A stretch of DNA of 64,000 bases, taken from the NCBI RefSeq assembly GCF_011947265.1, contig NZ_JAATHD010000013.1, forward strand, positions 1-64,000, read 5' to 3'. Positions 53,664-61,801 of this stretch are shown here, piece after piece. Origin of the DNA: Paenibacillus sp. HB172176. Its GTDB lineage: Bacteria; Bacillota; Bacilli; Paenibacillales; Paenibacillaceae. The stretch's first letter is position 1. Each line of letters begins with the position of its first letter. Under the pieces are notes generated by a model. It searched no databases. It was not told the origin of the DNA and saw only the letters and a list, made by a program, of their open reading frames with translations. The translations under genes and the position numbers were made by a program.

Positions 53664-54677
53664 ATGTATCATGTGCTTGTCGTGGAGGATGAACCGCTTA
53701 TACGCGATGCGATTGTGGAGATGGTGCAGCAGCTTGACGGATTCAAGGTGACCGGGGAAGCGGCGGGCTGCGAGGAAGGGTGGCGGCTCGTTCAGGAGCT
53801 GTGGCCGACGCTGCTCATTACGGATATTCAGCTGCCGGACGGGGACGGGCTGGAGCTCATTACCCGAATACGCGAGCATAAGCTGCCCATTGTCTCAATT
53901 ATCGTCAGCGGTCATGATAACTTCCCGTATGCTCAGAACGCGATTCGGCTGCAGGTGTCCGAATATCTGCTGAAGCCGATCTCGGAGCAGGAGCTTCATG
54001 CGTCGATAGCCAGGTCGATGAGCCGACTGGAAAGCTTTGCGGAGCCGAATCAAATGCTGACGGACATCCAACTGTTCGTAGACGGCATGTCGGGCGGCGA
54101 GCCTTCTCAGCTCTTCGGGCAAGCGGATCGCCTGCTCGATGCGATCTGGCATTTGCGCTCGCAGGAAGAGGGGGTCAAGAGGAGCTATTTTAACATTCTG
54201 ATCGGCAAGCTTGTGGAATATATGAAAGCGATTTATCCGGCATTCGAGGGGGCGGAGCTTCCCGAAGGGGCGAATCGGCATCAAATCCGCCTCGTCGTGC
54301 ATGATTTGCTCCATGAATGGATCAAGCGCTATCCGCAGTTCGCCGGCAACAATATGCGGCTTGTCATCGCTCGGGCCTGTGAATATATGCAAGAGCATCT
54401 GCAGGAAGAGATCACACTGACGCAAATTTCCGGGTATTCCAATTTGAGCGCGTCGTATTTCGGCGTGCTGTTCAAGCAATATACGGGCAAGAGCTTCGTG
54501 AACTATTTCAACCAGATTCGCATCGATAAGGCGCTGGAGCTTCTTAGAAGCTCGGATATGAAAATATATGAAATTGCGGAAGCCGTAGGCTTTGTCTCGC
54601 TGCCGTATTTCAACCGTGTCTTCAAGCAGGTCTCGTCGATGACACCCAATGAATATCGAAAGAGCTTGGGACTATGA
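53664..54677 (+). CDS. YesN-type response regulator (cassette 3)
   Basis: 337 residues from ATG 53664, with GGGGTGA upstream; the open frame extends back through the tandem repeat but without a start site. Receiver domain with EDE (8-10), Asp54 (LITDIQLPDGDG) and LLKPIS. C-terminal AraC double helix-turn-helix (YSNLSASYFGVLFKQYTG, then IAEAVGFVSLPYFNRVFKQV). It overlaps the kinase gene by four bases. Closely similar in plan to the cassette 2 regulator. Confidence 0.93.
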   Translation: MYHVLVVEDEPLIRDAIVEMVQQLDGFKVTGEAAGCEEGWRLVQELWPTLLITDIQLPDGDGLELITRIREHKLPIVSIIVSGHDNFPYAQNAIRLQVSEYLLKPISEQELHASIARSMSRLESFAEPNQMLTDIQLFVDGMSGGEPSQLFGQADRLLDAIWHLRSQEEGVKRSYFNILIGKLVEYMKAIYPAFEGAELPEGANRHQIRLVVHDLLHEWIKRYPQFAGNNMRLVIARACEYMQEHLQEEITLTQISGYSNLSASYFGVLFKQYTGKSFVNYFNQIRIDKALELLRSSDMKIYEIAEAVGFVSLPYFNRVFKQVSSMTPNEYRKSLGL

Positions 54678-56785
54678 GATGGGAGCGGTGGGTGAACCGC
54701 TATTCGATTAAAGTCAAGCTCATTCTAATCCTGCTGACGGCGATTTTGTCCTCGATCGCGCTGACGGGCGTGTTTTCGCAATATTTCTATATGAAGGCGG
54801 CGAAGAAGGATTTCTTCCAGTTCATGGACGATGCGTCCTTCCGGCTGAATCGGCAGATGGAGCTGTATTTCGAGCAAATGAGAATATCGGTATCCTCGCT
54901 CATCGCGGGGCCGCTGCCGAATCGCAACGACATTACCCGCGCCGCGGAGGATATCGGCATTATTCAGAACTGGCTTGCAAGCGAGGGGCCGACCTCTCTG
55001 TCTCGTCTCGCCGATCTGCAGGATGTGCTGAACAATTATGTCGCGCTCAATTACAAGGAAGTGGACAGCATGTTCCTGATTGCTGCCGACGGCCGCACGG
55101 TCTCGAATTTGCAGGATTTCACCCTTCCGGATGAAACGTACCAGGATGAGCCGTGGCATGGCATGGAGATGGAGGAGAGGGTGCGGGTATTGCCGACGCA
55201 TCTGTCTGATCGAACGGGCAAATATGTGCTTTCGCTCGTGCTCCCCATCTTCTCGACGGATACGATGCAGCAGGCCGGCATGCTCGTTATCAACCTGCGC
55301 ATTGCCGAGCTCGAGAAGACGATCGTGCAGCCTACACTTGCGAAGAAGGGGTATTTCATGATTGTGTCTGAAGATGGAACGATTGTGTATCATCCGGATT
55401 CCAGCCTGCTTGGCAAGCCGCTAAGCGATACGGGCATGAGCGGGCTGGAGCTTGATAAGTCCTCATCCGTTCAGATCCTTGGAGGAACGGAGATGCTGGT
55501 ATCGAGCAGCGATTCGGAGCTGGCAGGCTGGAAGCTGGTCGCGCTCGTTCCGTTCGAGGAAATGGCGAGCGGCGTGAAGGTGGCTCGCGACGCGGTCATC
55601 GCCGCTATTCTAATTCTCGTCGTGATCGTGCTCATCCTCGTGCCGATCGTCGCCCAGCGCTTCACGCGCCCGCTGCGGCAATTGAAGGGGCTGATGGAGC
55701 AGGTGGAGAAGGGCAATCTGGAGGTGAGAGCTTCGGTCGTGCCCGGCAAGGATGAGATTCAACTGCTCGGTCACAGCTATAACCGAATGACGAGCCGCTT
55801 GAGCGGACTAATCGACACCGTCGGCAGGATGAAGGTGAACGAGATGCGCATCCTGCTCGGGCAGAAGGAAGCGATGATTCAGGCGCTGCAGAATCAGATC
55901 AATCCGCATCTGCTTTACAACACGCTGGAGATTATCAACAGTCTCGCCTATATGGAGAAGAACGAGCGCATTCAGGTGATCGCGAAGAATCTCGGAGACT
56001 ACTACCGCTATACCGCCTCGATCAGAGAGCCGTTCGTTACGCTGAGGGAGGAGCTCGGGCATGCGCAAAAGTATTTGGAAATCGTGAAGATCCGGTTTCC
56101 GCGACATTTTCAAAGCCGCTTCTATGTGAATGAGAAGTATCTGGAGGAGCGCATCGTGAAGTGCTCGCTGCAACCCATTGTCGAGAACGCGGTGAAGTAT
56201 GCAATCGAGCCGAAACAGGGCAACGGGACGGTCATCGTCAGCGCGTTTCACGAGGCGCGGGATCTCATCATCGAGGTCGCGGACAATGGCGACGGCTTTG
56301 CGCCGGACAAGCTGGAGGAGCTGAAACGGCGGCTGGACGCCGTGGCGGAGCAGGCGGAAGAGAAGGAAGCGCTGACGGGGAGCGCGGGGAATGTCGGTGG
56401 TGCGGAAAGTGCTGGGAGTGTGGGGAGTGTGGGGAGTGTGGGAAGTACTGGGAGTACGGGTGGTGCGGGAAGTATGACGAGTGTAGGTGAAGCAGAGAGT
56501 GCGGGTGGAACTGGGAGTTCTGGAAGTGTGAGGAGTGCAGGAGTTGTAGGAAACGCAGGGGATGTGGGTAGTGCTGGTAGTGCTGGTAATGCTGGTAATA
56601 CAGGGGGCGCTTGGAATCCGGGAGGCATAGGCACCCTGGGCAGCTCGTCGCTCGGCATGATCAATGTTCACGCAAGGCTGGTGCTGCAGCATGGTACGGG
56701 GTACGGTCTGACGATTACATCGTTCGAGAACAGGGGAACGGTTATTTCGATCAGGGTGCCGCTGCTGGAGCATCGGCCGGAGTAG
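54674..56785 (+). CDS. YesM-type sensor histidine kinase with a Gly/Ser/Ala/Val-rich insertion in the ATPase domain
   Basis: 703 residues, about 85 longer than its paralogue at 44086. Order: membrane segment (about 14-33), Cache-like sensor with GYFMIVSEDGTIVYHPD, second membrane segment (about 300-322), HAMP, His412 in NQINPHLLYNTLE, N-box VENAVKYAIEPK, G1 DNGDGFAPD. The normal short ATP-lid is replaced at about 569-657 by runs of GSVGS, GSTGS, SAGNAG triplet-like units, after which the domain resumes with SLGMINVHARL. All catalytic boxes remain and the frame is open, so it is probably functional, with the insert as a disordered lid. Pairs with the YesN protein upstream. Confidence 0.9.
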   Translation: MRWERWVNRYSIKVKLILILLTAILSSIALTGVFSQYFYMKAAKKDFFQFMDDASFRLNRQMELYFEQMRISVSSLIAGPLPNRNDITRAAEDIGIIQNWLASEGPTSLSRLADLQDVLNNYVALNYKEVDSMFLIAADGRTVSNLQDFTLPDETYQDEPWHGMEMEERVRVLPTHLSDRTGKYVLSLVLPIFSTDTMQQAGMLVINLRIAELEKTIVQPTLAKKGYFMIVSEDGTIVYHPDSSLLGKPLSDTGMSGLELDKSSSVQILGGTEMLVSSSDSELAGWKLVALVPFEEMASGVKVARDAVIAAILILVVIVLILVPIVAQRFTRPLRQLKGLMEQVEKGNLEVRASVVPGKDEIQLLGHSYNRMTSRLSGLIDTVGRMKVNEMRILLGQKEAMIQALQNQINPHLLYNTLEIINSLAYMEKNERIQVIAKNLGDYYRYTASIREPFVTLREELGHAQKYLEIVKIRFPRHFQSRFYVNEKYLEERIVKCSLQPIVENAVKYAIEPKQGNGTVIVSAFHEARDLIIEVADNGDGFAPDKLEELKRRLDAVAEQAEEKEALTGSAGNVGGAESAGSVGSVGSVGSTGSTGGAGSMTSVGEAESAGGTGSSGSVRSAGVVGNAGDVGSAGSAGNAGNTGGAWNPGGIGTLGSSSLGMINVHARLVLQHGTGYGLTITSFENRGTVISIRVPLLEHRPE
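56378..56644 (+). repeat. low-complexity coding repeat inside the kinase gene
   Basis: Degenerate nine- to fifteen-base units such as GGGAGTGTG and GGTAGTGCT repeat through about 267 bases, in frame, encoding about 89 Gly/Ser/Ala/Val-rich residues. The paralogous kinase lacks it, indicating local slippage expansion. Confidence 0.85.
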
Positions 56786-56829
56786 GCGCAGCAGGTAGAG
56801 AGGCTGCATAAAAGTCTTATTCAAAATTG

Positions 56830-57013
56830 TAACGGAACTCATCGCGCTTATTCTCAATTAAAAGCGGTATCTGCCATTCTAACGGAACGGAGCGCGCTTA
56901 TTCAGCCCGGTATGGCAAGTTTTAGTGTGTTTTTGAGGCAATAAGCGCCGTGGGTTCCGTTAAAATGTGGAGCAAGCCTATTTCAGCCGAATAAGCGCTG
57001 TGCGTTCCGTTAG
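56830..57013. repeat. cluster of four ~24-base units in direct and inverted order
   Basis: Two forward units, TAACGGAAC-N5-CGCGCTTATT at 56830 and a near copy at 56880, are followed by two inverted units, AATAAGCGC-N5-GTTCCGTTA at 56940 and 56990. Together they form a large palindrome in the gene-free 56786-57108 stretch before the arabinofuranosidase gene. A cluster with the same plan but different sequence lies at 61517-61697. Confidence 0.75.
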
Positions 57014-57108
57014 AGCGTGTCTAACACACTCGCAGTTGGAGGCTAGTCTCAAAAAATGACCGTTGAATCGAACGATGAGTTGAATGCGGGCGTCGAGGGG
57101 GAGAGAAA

Positions 57109-59148
57109 ATGGAGCAAATGAGCAAAGCGCGGATTACGCTGGGCAAGGAGCAGGCTGGACATACGGTCAGTCCTTACCTGTTCGGCCATTTCATCGAAGA
57201 TATCGATGATCATATGACGGCGATGCTGGCTTATCCGCTGCGCAATATGGATTTCGAGGAAGAAGACGGGGATGCGGACGGCGTATCCGGCTGCTGGAAG
57301 CCGCTGGGTTTCGGGAAGCATACCCGGTTCGCCGTGGAGCCTGCGGCAAGATGGCATGGCGGACACAGCCAGCGCATTCGATTGTTCAACATGGACCGCT
57401 GCGAGGCGGGAATCGGTCAGGAGATGCATGCGGCGGGCGATGTTGTCTATCGCCTGCGAATCATCGCCAGAGCAACGCGCGAGATTAGCAAGCTGCGCGT
57501 ACTGCTAGTAAATCCAAGGAATGGCGAACAGCTAGGATCTACCGAGCTTGATATTTGCAGCCATAGATGGCAGGATCTCGCGGGAATCATTCAGGCATCT
57601 CGGGCATGCGCGGGCGCTGAGCTCCAAGTATGGGCGGTGCCGCTTCCAGCGAACGAGTGGGAGGATTCGGTGTCGACGGGCTATGTCTGGTTCGACCATA
57701 TCTCTTTGCTCCCCGACCAGGAGACGGGTCTTCTCAAGCGAGAAGTATTCGAGATGGCGAAGGAGCTGAACAGCGGCATCATGCGGCTCGGCGGCAACTA
57801 CATCTCCCTGTACCATTGGGAGGATTTCGTCGGACCGACGGAGCTTCGGCCGAACTACGTGAACGAGGCGTGGGAGGAGGCGGGCCAGGTTCATAAGTAT
57901 TTTGGCACCGACGAATTCATCTCCTTATGCCGTCAGCTTGGCACGGAGCCGCAGATTTGCGTCAACATGGGAACGGGCACGGCGGAGGAAGCGGCGAGAT
58001 GGGTCGAATATTGCAACGGATTAGCCGATTCGGAGATGGGAAGGCTGCGGGTGTCGCATGGACATCCGGAGCCGTATGAGGTGCGATACTGGGAAGTCGG
58101 CAACGAAATGTACGGCCCTTGGCAGGCGGGCGTATGCACGCCGGAGCAATATGCGGAGATGTATCTGAAGTTCGCGGATGCGATGAAGGCGGTGGATGCT
58201 TCCATTATGCTGCTAGGCTGTGGTACAGCCAGGGAGTCGCTTGCTCCAGGCTGGAATCGCAAAGTGCTGGAGCTTGCGGGAACGAAGATGGATTTTCTCA
58301 CGCTTCATATGTATCAAGGCCGGAACTTCTTTCCGATTGACGCGCAGACACCCGGCCCCGAGCGCTTCAAGGCGATGACGGCGTTTTCCGAGATTGCGCG
58401 ATCCATCTTCGAGGATATCGAAGAGCTCATCCGCGGCAGGGAAGAATTGCAGCATGTGAAGTTAGCGGTGACGGAGTGGAATACGATGTTCTTCCCGAAT
58501 CCGGATCTTCCGAACGCGCATACGTTGGAAGCCGCCGTCGCTAACGCCTGCATGCTGAACGAGATGCTGCGGCAGAGCCATTTGGTGCGAATCGCCAACT
58601 TCTCCGATTTGGTCAACGGCTGGGTCGGCGGCTGCATTCGGGTAGGTGACGGCTACGAGCGGATGAAGCAACCGGGCTGGAGCGGGCAAGAGGAGATTGT
58701 CTTTGGCACGGCGACTTATCACATGCTGAGGATGTATGCGAATCGCAAGGCGCATCGTCTCGTCGAGGTTGAGGTCGCTTGCGAGACGTTCGATGCGGGA
58801 GCATCCACGCTCGCCGCAAAATCGAACTCCCTCCCGCTGCAACTGGATAAGCTCCCGAAGCTGGATGTCGTCGCCGCCCTATCTGAAAGCAAGGATTGGC
58901 TTACTTTGTTCGTCGTGAACCGTTCCTTGGAGCCTGTTTCTCTCAATTGCGATCTGTCGGAATGGCGGCCTGCGGGAGAGGCGATTCTTCGAGAACTGGC
59001 AGGGGCCCACTATGAAACGTACAACACGGTATGGGAGCCGGAAGCTATTCGGGAAGAGATCCGATCTTTGCAATTGCAAGGAACAAGCTGGGTCGCGGAG
59101 CTAAAGCCGCATTCGGTGTGCGTGCTGGAGGTGCGAATTTCGATGTAG
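57109..59148 (+). CDS. alpha-L-arabinofuranosidase, glycoside hydrolase family 51
   Basis: 679 residues; GGGGGAGAG lies just before ATG 57109, and ATG 57118 is a possible alternative. Typical N-terminus (YLFGHFIEDIDDHMTAMLAYPLRN), a carbohydrate-binding beta domain, then the TIM barrel. The acid/base is Glu333 in WEVGNEMYGPW and the nucleophile Glu456 in VTEWNTMFF. The enzyme releases terminal alpha-L-arabinofuranose from arabinan, arabinoxylan or arabinogalactan side chains. No signal peptide, so it is cytoplasmic. It complements GH127, which takes beta-linked arabinofuranose. It appears to be monocistronic, following the YesM gene after 323 bases. Confidence 0.93.
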   Translation: MEQMSKARITLGKEQAGHTVSPYLFGHFIEDIDDHMTAMLAYPLRNMDFEEEDGDADGVSGCWKPLGFGKHTRFAVEPAARWHGGHSQRIRLFNMDRCEAGIGQEMHAAGDVVYRLRIIARATREISKLRVLLVNPRNGEQLGSTELDICSHRWQDLAGIIQASRACAGAELQVWAVPLPANEWEDSVSTGYVWFDHISLLPDQETGLLKREVFEMAKELNSGIMRLGGNYISLYHWEDFVGPTELRPNYVNEAWEEAGQVHKYFGTDEFISLCRQLGTEPQICVNMGTGTAEEAARWVEYCNGLADSEMGRLRVSHGHPEPYEVRYWEVGNEMYGPWQAGVCTPEQYAEMYLKFADAMKAVDASIMLLGCGTARESLAPGWNRKVLELAGTKMDFLTLHMYQGRNFFPIDAQTPGPERFKAMTAFSEIARSIFEDIEELIRGREELQHVKLAVTEWNTMFFPNPDLPNAHTLEAAVANACMLNEMLRQSHLVRIANFSDLVNGWVGGCIRVGDGYERMKQPGWSGQEEIVFGTATYHMLRMYANRKAHRLVEVEVACETFDAGASTLAAKSNSLPLQLDKLPKLDVVAALSESKDWLTLFVVNRSLEPVSLNCDLSEWRPAGEAILRELAGAHYETYNTVWEPEAIREEIRSLQLQGTSWVAELKPHSVCVLEVRISM

Positions 59149-59364
59149 ACTTGGCTCGATAAATCTGCTCACATAGCTATTCCATTAACAAGATATGATG
59201 GAATAGGCAAGAGTTTACGAAGAACTACTTCGAGCGAATCTTGAGAGGTTATCATTTAACTTTGAAAGGCTAACTTATCCTAAGCTCCGGACCGGATCGC
59301 GCTGTAGCGCTGATAGCCTGTGTTGCAGTATCAAAACCGGCCCTGTACCGCGCTGCCGAAAGGA

Positions 59365-59397
59365 GAAGACCGCCACCTCTATTGGGTGGCGGTCTTC
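59365..59397. terminator. bidirectional terminator between convergent GH51 and GH20 genes
   Basis: GAAGACCGCCACC (59365-59377) and GGTGGCGGTCTTC (59385-59397) form a perfect 13-pair stem with a seven-base loop. It serves both genes. The rest of 59149-59418 holds nothing else recognised. Confidence 0.85.
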
Positions 59398-59418
59398 GGT
59401 CTGCTCGTTCGAGCTCCA

Positions 59419-61233
59419 TTATTCCTCGAGATTCATCCCCATCTCGGGGTAAATCGTCTTCTCCAAATAGTCATGCAGGTAAAACCGGGATAAGACGAAA
59501 TGCTCGGCCATGTCTGCCGGCTGGTAGCGCTCAAGCGCGGCTTGCATTCTGGGGCGAACGTTGTCGCGGCCGCGGCGGTTGCGCTGATAGTTGTTGAGCA
59601 GCGAGCGGCGTTCGGCGGCATCGCCGGGGAACAGCTCCCATCGGTACACATATTTGTGAATGGCGCGCGAACGGTCCGTCGCCTTCTCGTAATCATGCAT
59701 AATGGCGATGAGCTCCGCGTAATCCAGGTTCAGCCGAACCTCGTCCAGCAGCTTCCAGATGATATCGTAATAATCCTCGATACGGTAGTTGCCGAGCTTC
59801 GCGTGCCCAACTGACGGCTGGATGCCGTGGAACTGCAGCAGGAAACGATCAATGAATGTCCCGGAGTCGGAGCTTCGGTTCCAGCACAGATCCGCATGCA
59901 GCAGCATGGGATACCAGGTCGTCTCGAATACGCCGTACGGCATGCCGAGGCTGAACGGTCCGGTCCAGTTGGTGGCGACCATGCAGTCGATGCCGAGCTT
60001 CTCCGACGTTTCCGTCCACTGCAGCAGATTATCGACTCGGTTCGCGATTGCCGGATAGTTCTGATGCTCCGCCCAGTCGAAACTGCGAACAGCCGGAGCG
60101 CCCATCACGTCGATGCCAAGTCTGCGAAACTTCGCGGTCAACGCGGATACCTCCGCATCGATGTTGCGGCCGTTGTAGATCCAGATCATCGCGACGCCGC
60201 GTTTGTCCAGCTGGCGCAATTCCTCCTCGGGGCATTTGTCCAGCATGTCATGCCAGAAGATCGGCGTTTTGCCGCGATCCGACGTGAAGGCGATGAGCCG
60301 ATTCAGGAATGCGATGAACGCGTGCTCGCGCATGCCCTCGTATTGCTCGATGCAAGTCTTGCATTCGCATAAGCTGTACACCTCGTCGCAGCCGAGATGG
60401 ATATAACGCGACTGGGGATGGCGGTCTATCATCTCGCCCAGCAGTCCCGTCACGAGCTCGAAGGCTTCCTCGCGGGACGGACACAGCTCGCCCGTCGACT
60501 TCTCCGTCTCTCTCAGATGCTTATAGCGGTCGTGCCGAAGCACATATTCGAGGTGGCCGAAGCTCTGCTGCAGCGGTATGATCTCGATGAAATGCTCATG
60601 CGCGGTTCGCTTAAGCTCCTCGAATTGCTCCGAACTCAGCGCATGCTTCGGGTGCACCAGCTCCGAATACGTCTCGAAAGGAAACTTGTCCTCGTATTCA
60701 ATCAGCAGACCATTGACCTTGTAACGAGCGAAATCGGCCAAATACGAGCCGAGCCGCTCGGGCTTGGAATAGGTCTGACGCAGATCGTAATTCATGCAGC
60801 GGAGAGCCGTATCCGGCCAATCCGCAATCGTTCCCGGGGGCACCGTGTCGCTTTGCTCCATCAGTTGACGAAGCGTTCCCATCCCGTAAAATAACCCCGC
60901 AGCGTCGGGCGCCCAAATCGCCGCTCCGCTCTCGTCAACCCGCAGGATATAGCCTCCGGGGTTCCCTACAGGAATCGATGATGATGCCGCCAATGAGGCT
61001 TCGTCGCCGTCCTGCCGATCCGTCCCGCCAATCCAGGCGGAATAACCAGTGGCTGCCTTCTCTGACTGAACATCGGCGTCCGGGAACAAGCGGCGGCAAT
61101 GCCGCTCCAGTCGCGGATCATCCTGCTCCAGGCGAAGCCGGGCGACAAGGGGGCCGGCATGCGTAAAGCCAGCTCCCTCGGAGATGTTCCGTTGTTTCGG
61201 TTGCGGCAGTAAAGCTGTTGATTCCATACTCAT
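59419..61233 (-). CDS. glycoside hydrolase family 20-like beta-N-acetylhexosaminidase
   Basis: 604 residues from ATG 61233, with GGAGAG upstream; ATG 61248 and 61227 are alternatives. A GH20b-like N-terminal region with GLFYGMGTLRQLM leads into a TIM barrel (NYDLRQTYSKPERLGSYLADFARYKVNGLLIEYEDKFPF). The catalytic Asp-Glu pair is Asp283-Glu284 in HLGCDEVYSLCECKTC, where Cys replaces the second Gly of the usual HxGGDE. No signal peptide. Such intracellular enzymes remove terminal N-acetylhexosamine, or related sugars in divergent members. It faces GH51 across a shared terminator. Confidence 0.85.
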   Translation of the reverse strand: MSMESTALLPQPKQRNISEGAGFTHAGPLVARLRLEQDDPRLERHCRRLFPDADVQSEKAATGYSAWIGGTDRQDGDEASLAASSSIPVGNPGGYILRVDESGAAIWAPDAAGLFYGMGTLRQLMEQSDTVPPGTIADWPDTALRCMNYDLRQTYSKPERLGSYLADFARYKVNGLLIEYEDKFPFETYSELVHPKHALSSEQFEELKRTAHEHFIEIIPLQQSFGHLEYVLRHDRYKHLRETEKSTGELCPSREEAFELVTGLLGEMIDRHPQSRYIHLGCDEVYSLCECKTCIEQYEGMREHAFIAFLNRLIAFTSDRGKTPIFWHDMLDKCPEEELRQLDKRGVAMIWIYNGRNIDAEVSALTAKFRRLGIDVMGAPAVRSFDWAEHQNYPAIANRVDNLLQWTETSEKLGIDCMVATNWTGPFSLGMPYGVFETTWYPMLLHADLCWNRSSDSGTFIDRFLLQFHGIQPSVGHAKLGNYRIEDYYDIIWKLLDEVRLNLDYAELIAIMHDYEKATDRSRAIHKYVYRWELFPGDAAERRSLLNNYQRNRRGRDNVRPRMQAALERYQPADMAEHFVLSRFYLHDYLEKTIYPEMGMNLEE

Positions 61234-61316
61234 CGCTCTCCATTCCATCTTTTTTTACCACGATAGCGTTGAATTTATAAGGTTTCTTGACATTTAAACT
61301 GTAAATTCATTTGGCG

Positions 61317-61396
61317 ATAAAACCTTCCTCATGCTTACGAAGCTGCTTTGCTCCGCAAAGCTTTAGGTCGCTCATCTTCGAAAGGCCGAGGTAGAG
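61317..61396. repeat. short palindromic intergenic element
   Basis: Outer arms AAAACCTTCCTC and GAGGTAGAGGTTTT enclose a perfect hairpin GCTTTGC-TCC-GCAAAGC. The plan and the word ATGCTTACG recall the inner part of the element at 8662-8894. It lies upstream of the GH20 gene, within the gene-free 61249-61801 stretch. Confidence 0.5.
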
Positions 61397-61516
61397 GTTT
61401 TCTCATAGATATAGAATTTATAAAATTTCGGGATGGGGTGGTCTTCCGACCCGTTCTTGTTTGTGATGCCGGGTCTGGGCCCGTCAGGAATTAAGTCTAT
61501 GGTTGCACACGATCGT

Positions 61517-61697
61517 AGCGGACCGTAGATGCGTTATTTCGGCAAATGGAGCTGTTTTTAAGATTTCGCGGACAGAGATGCACTTATTTGCGAGAAAACA
61601 GCAGTTTTTTTGATTTTTTGAGGAAATAGCGTCTCCTGTGTCCACGAAAGTGAACAATCTCTGTATTTTTTCACAAATAGCGTCTTCTGTGTCCGAT
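61517..61697. repeat. second cluster of direct and inverted ~24-base units
   Basis: Forward units GCGGACCGTAGATGCGTTATTT (61518) and GCGGACAGAGATGCACTTATTT (61568) are followed by inverted units AAATAGCGTCTCCTGTGTCC (61624) and AAATAGCGTCTTCTGTGTCC (61675). Same two-forward, two-inverted plan as 56830-57013, different sequence. Confidence 0.7.
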
Positions 61698-61801
61698 TGT
61701 TTGTAAGTCGACGCAGTCGAAGGTATATTTTTGGCTTGTGCTATCCGATTGTTACAAGAAACCTTGCCGTTCTTTGACAAGGACGCCGTCAGGCATTTTA
61801 T

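Noticed and set aside
56248-56664. Pro/Leu-rich minus-strand open frame of 138 codons
   Set aside because: It is the complement of the low-complexity Gly/Ser insert of the kinase gene and has no independent support.
59827-60894. Plus-strand open frames inside the GH20 gene
   Set aside because: Antisense shadows of a gene with clear catalytic motifs on the minus strand.
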